Source of the DNA: Collimonas sp. UBA1456
GTDB lineage: Bacteria > Pseudomonadota > Gammaproteobacteria > Burkholderiales > Burkholderiaceae_D
Assembly (NCBI GenBank): GCA_002325825.1
Contig: DCSW01000107.1
Coordinates: 1-9,161 of the forward strand
DNA length: 9,161 nt
Direction of reading: 5' to 3'
Positions 7,379 to 9,161 of this stretch are shown in pieces. Every line of letters begins with the position of its first letter. Positions within the stretch are counted from its first letter, which is position 1. The translations under genes were made by a program, and so were the position numbers. Under the pieces are notes generated by a model. It ran no database searches. It was not told the origin of the DNA and saw only the letters and a program-made list of their open reading frames with translations.

Positions 7379-7912
7379 ATGAGCAGGCTGTTCGGCGACC
7401 TCGAAAGCGACGACGGCCTGCCGGGAGCAGTCCATCGAGTGGCTATGGTTGTGATGGTCTTTGGCACCAATATGACCGTGCTGGATCGATCGTCAATGTC
7501 ACGTTGCCGATGATTACGCGCAGCCTTGATGGCGACTCGGCCGCCGCGGTCTTGATCGCCAACGTTTACATTCTTGCCGACGCGATGACTATGGTCGCTT
7601 TCGCCTCAATTAGCAAAGTATTCGGATTTCGACGTTTATATATATGTGCGGGGCATCCTGGTATTTATTCTGGTATCGCTGGGCTACGCATTATCGTCAT
7701 CGCTGATAGTTCTGCATGGCATGCGATTTTTACAAGGTCTGGGCGGCGCTGCCGCGATGAGCATCGGGCTGACGTTATACCTCTATATTTTTCCAACGTG
7801 CCTGCTCGGCACCGCGCTCGGCATACAGCGGTTAACGCTCTCTCTGGGCGCCCTCATCAGGACGGCACCTACGTTTACGTTGTCACTGTTGGTAGAATGG
7901 TACAGATCTCCT
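7379..7912 (+). pseudogene. DHA2-family MFS drug transporter, N-terminal remnant
   Basis: The remnant is the first third of an EmrB/DHA2-type (14-helix) proton-coupled multidrug exporter of the inner membrane. In successive frames one reads MSRLFGDLESDDGLPGAVHR and VFGTNMTVLD, then IVNVTLPMITRSLDGD and ANVYILADAMTMVAFASISK, then LVFILVSLGYALSSSLIVLH, MRFLQGLGGAAAMSIGL and GALIRTAPTF. These correspond to the cytoplasmic N-terminus, helix 1 with the family's VNVTLP signature, the FGFRRLY loop, and helices up to about number 5. Lesions are a frameshift at 7487 (bases missing between VLD and IVNV) and a second near 7645-7650 in a G-rich run. Similarity then stops near 7910, so two thirds of the transporter is deleted. 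The ATG at 7379 is the probable original start. The remainder is joined in frame to a fragment of a different gene. Confidence 0.8.
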
Positions 7913-7918
7913 ACTAAT

Positions 7919-8084
7919 CCAGGTGACGAATATTCAGGACAAAGAGTCGTTGTCGATGGCCAGTACAAACTGGAACCCAGCATCAAAGTAGTGGAAAAGG
8001 TGGCGGCGATCGGCACTAGCAACGCATCCAGCGCCGTCGTTAACGCTAAAAGAACAAGCGTGACAAGTACGAGGCCGGCAAGCG
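7919..8084 (+). pseudogene. RND efflux membrane fusion protein, C-terminal tail only
   Basis: About 45-55 codons resemble the end of an MdtA/AcrA-type periplasmic adaptor, which links an inner-membrane RND pump to the outer-membrane channel. The visible motif is GDEYSGQRVVVDGQYKLEP followed by KVVEKVAAIG, matching the common pattern GL.PG..VV.DGQYKL.PG..V of the membrane-proximal domain and the variable tail. Everything N-terminal (signal peptide, hairpin, lipoyl domains) is missing. The fragment directly abuts, and is in frame with, the MFS remnant, so a deletion most likely fused the two. No stop codon occurs at the expected end before the RND gene; the frame runs on into the pump's sequence out of register until 8230. 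Length and motif are too short for certainty about the exact subfamily. Confidence 0.65.
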
Positions 8085-9161
8085 AGCATTTCTTCTACCT
8101 TCATCAAACGCTCTATCGGTACCACGCTGTTCGCCATTGTGATTTTTCTGATGAGCGCTGCGGTGTGGCCGTTGCTGCCGGTGGTACCGCTGCCGCAAGT
8201 GGATTTCTCGACCATCCAGGTCTCAGCTAATCTGCCGGGCGGCATCCCAAAAACCATGGCGTCCAGTGTTGCACAGCCGCTGGAGTGGCAGTTTTCGCCG
8301 ATTGCATGCTTGTCGCAGATGACCTCAAGCCGTGCAGGCGGCGATCACCGCCCCCGACAGCCAGTTGCCGGTCAACTTGCCGATCCAGCCGACCTTCCGC
8401 GAAGTGAATCCGGCCGACTCGCTTATCATTGTGATGTTGATACAGTCGGATGCTTTGCCGCTGATTCAGGTAAATGACTTCTGCCGACAATATCCTGATA
8501 CAGCAGATTTCTGAGATTCCAGAAGTTGGCTTGGTCAATATCGGCGGTGTGTAAAAACATGCGGTGCGGATCCAGGTCGATCCGACCAAACTTACTGCGG
8601 TCTGGATGGGCCTGGAAGATATTCGTGGCGTCATCGCCAATACGACGGTCAACCAACCGAAGAGAACCATCGACGGTCAGAAGCAAAGTTTCACCGGATG
8701 GGCGGCATCTTTGGCCGCCTGTTCCCCGAATTTACGATTACTGTCAGCCTGACAATCGCCGTCTCGGTCGTGATCTCGCTGACGCCGATGCTCTGCTCGC
8801 GCTTCTTGAGACCGCATTCGGCTGAATCCCATGGTCGTATGTATCAACTGTTTGAACGCAGCTTTGATGCGATGCTGAATGCCTACAAGCGCGGTCCGCA
8901 CATCGTGCTGCGCCATCAGCTCATTACATTGATGGTGTTCTTCGCCACCACCATGACCGCCACAGCGATCCCGTTGATGATTATTCCAGAAGGCCTCTTC
9001 CTCCAGCAAGATACGGGATTCGCTGTCGGTTTTGTCGAATCGGTACAGGATTCGTCGTTCGCGCCAATGAACAAACGCATTCTGCAATTGATCGATATCG
9101 TTTGCCAGGATATTGACGTGACGGGCTTTGGCATGAGCGGCGGCCAGTATACCTTCAATAG
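8085..9161 (+). pseudogene. MdtB/MdtC-like RND multidrug efflux permease, disrupted, runs off the window
   Basis: This was an inner-membrane proton-driven RND (HAE1) pump subunit, normally over 1000 residues. Blocks in order are SSTFIKRSIGTTLFAIVIFL and LLPVVPLPQVDFSTIQVSA (start, helix 1 and beginning of the porter domain), then LSQMTSS (8310-8326). VQAAITAPDSQLPVNLPIQP and FREVNPADS then follow from 8332, and ISEIPEVGLVNIGGV after that. Next come VRIQVDPTKLTAVWMGLEDI and NTTVNQPKRTIDGQ. From 8698 one reads MGGIFGRLFPEFTITVSL, then TPMLCSRFL and IIPEGLFLQQDTGF, open to the window edge. Lesions: the original start codon is not seen; about 25-30 codons are missing between MTSS and VQAAI with a frame change; one extra base near 8482; a TAA at 8552-8554 where CAA (Gln) would fit; roughly 200 codons deleted at about 8692-8698, including helices 2-4 with the proton-relay aspartates. 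It cannot encode a working pump. Confidence 0.88.

Noticed and set aside
7133..7435. Minus-strand open frame of about 100 codons upstream of pyrG
   Set aside because: No recognisable motifs, and it overlaps the MFS pseudogene's start and the pyrG promoter.
1..9161. CRISPR array, tRNA, rRNA, insertion sequence, toxin-antitoxin or defence cassette
   Set aside because: I looked for spaced repeats, cloverleaf or rRNA-like sequence, transposase motifs and small paired genes and saw none.

Overview
The window looks like a chromosomal segment from a betaproteobacterium of the order Burkholderiales. The protein flavour of enolase, KdsA, CTP synthase and FtsB suggests an Oxalobacteraceae-like lineage. 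That placement is by recognition of sequence style and gene order (pyrG-kdsA-eno-ftsB), not by a search. The organism is Gram-negative: KdsA makes the Kdo precursor of lipopolysaccharide and RND efflux remnants are present.

Layout: positions 1-107 carry a strong inverted repeat. Positions 108-888 (minus) are a heavily damaged gene for a DUF455/ferritin-like protein. Positions 1061-2574 (plus) hold two intact genes in probable operon, a gamma-class carbonic anhydrase-like protein and the redox chaperone Hsp33 (hslO). They converge on an intact minus-strand block, 7087 down to 2591, in transcription order pyrG (CTP synthase), kdsA (Kdo-8-phosphate synthase), eno (enolase) and ftsB (divisome protein). 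A good -10 box lies upstream of pyrG. Positions 7379-9161 (plus) are a decayed drug-efflux locus: the N-terminal part of a DHA2-type MFS transporter, the C-terminal tail of an RND membrane fusion protein, and an MdtB/MdtC-like RND pump with a nonsense codon, frameshifts and large internal deletions. The pump runs off the window edge.

How the genes fit together: the intact core is housekeeping (CTP supply, lipopolysaccharide sugar synthesis, glycolysis, cell division, oxidative-stress protein protection). Dispensable genes on both sides are being lost through point mutations, small indels and deletions. No transposase, integrase or other mobile element is visible, so the decay looks like ordinary gene erosion in a lineage under relaxed selection, such as a host-associated or otherwise specialising one. 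I found no CRISPR array, tRNA, rRNA, defence cassette or other novel multi-gene system. The most useful observations are the boundaries of the pseudogenes and the misleading open frames they leave.
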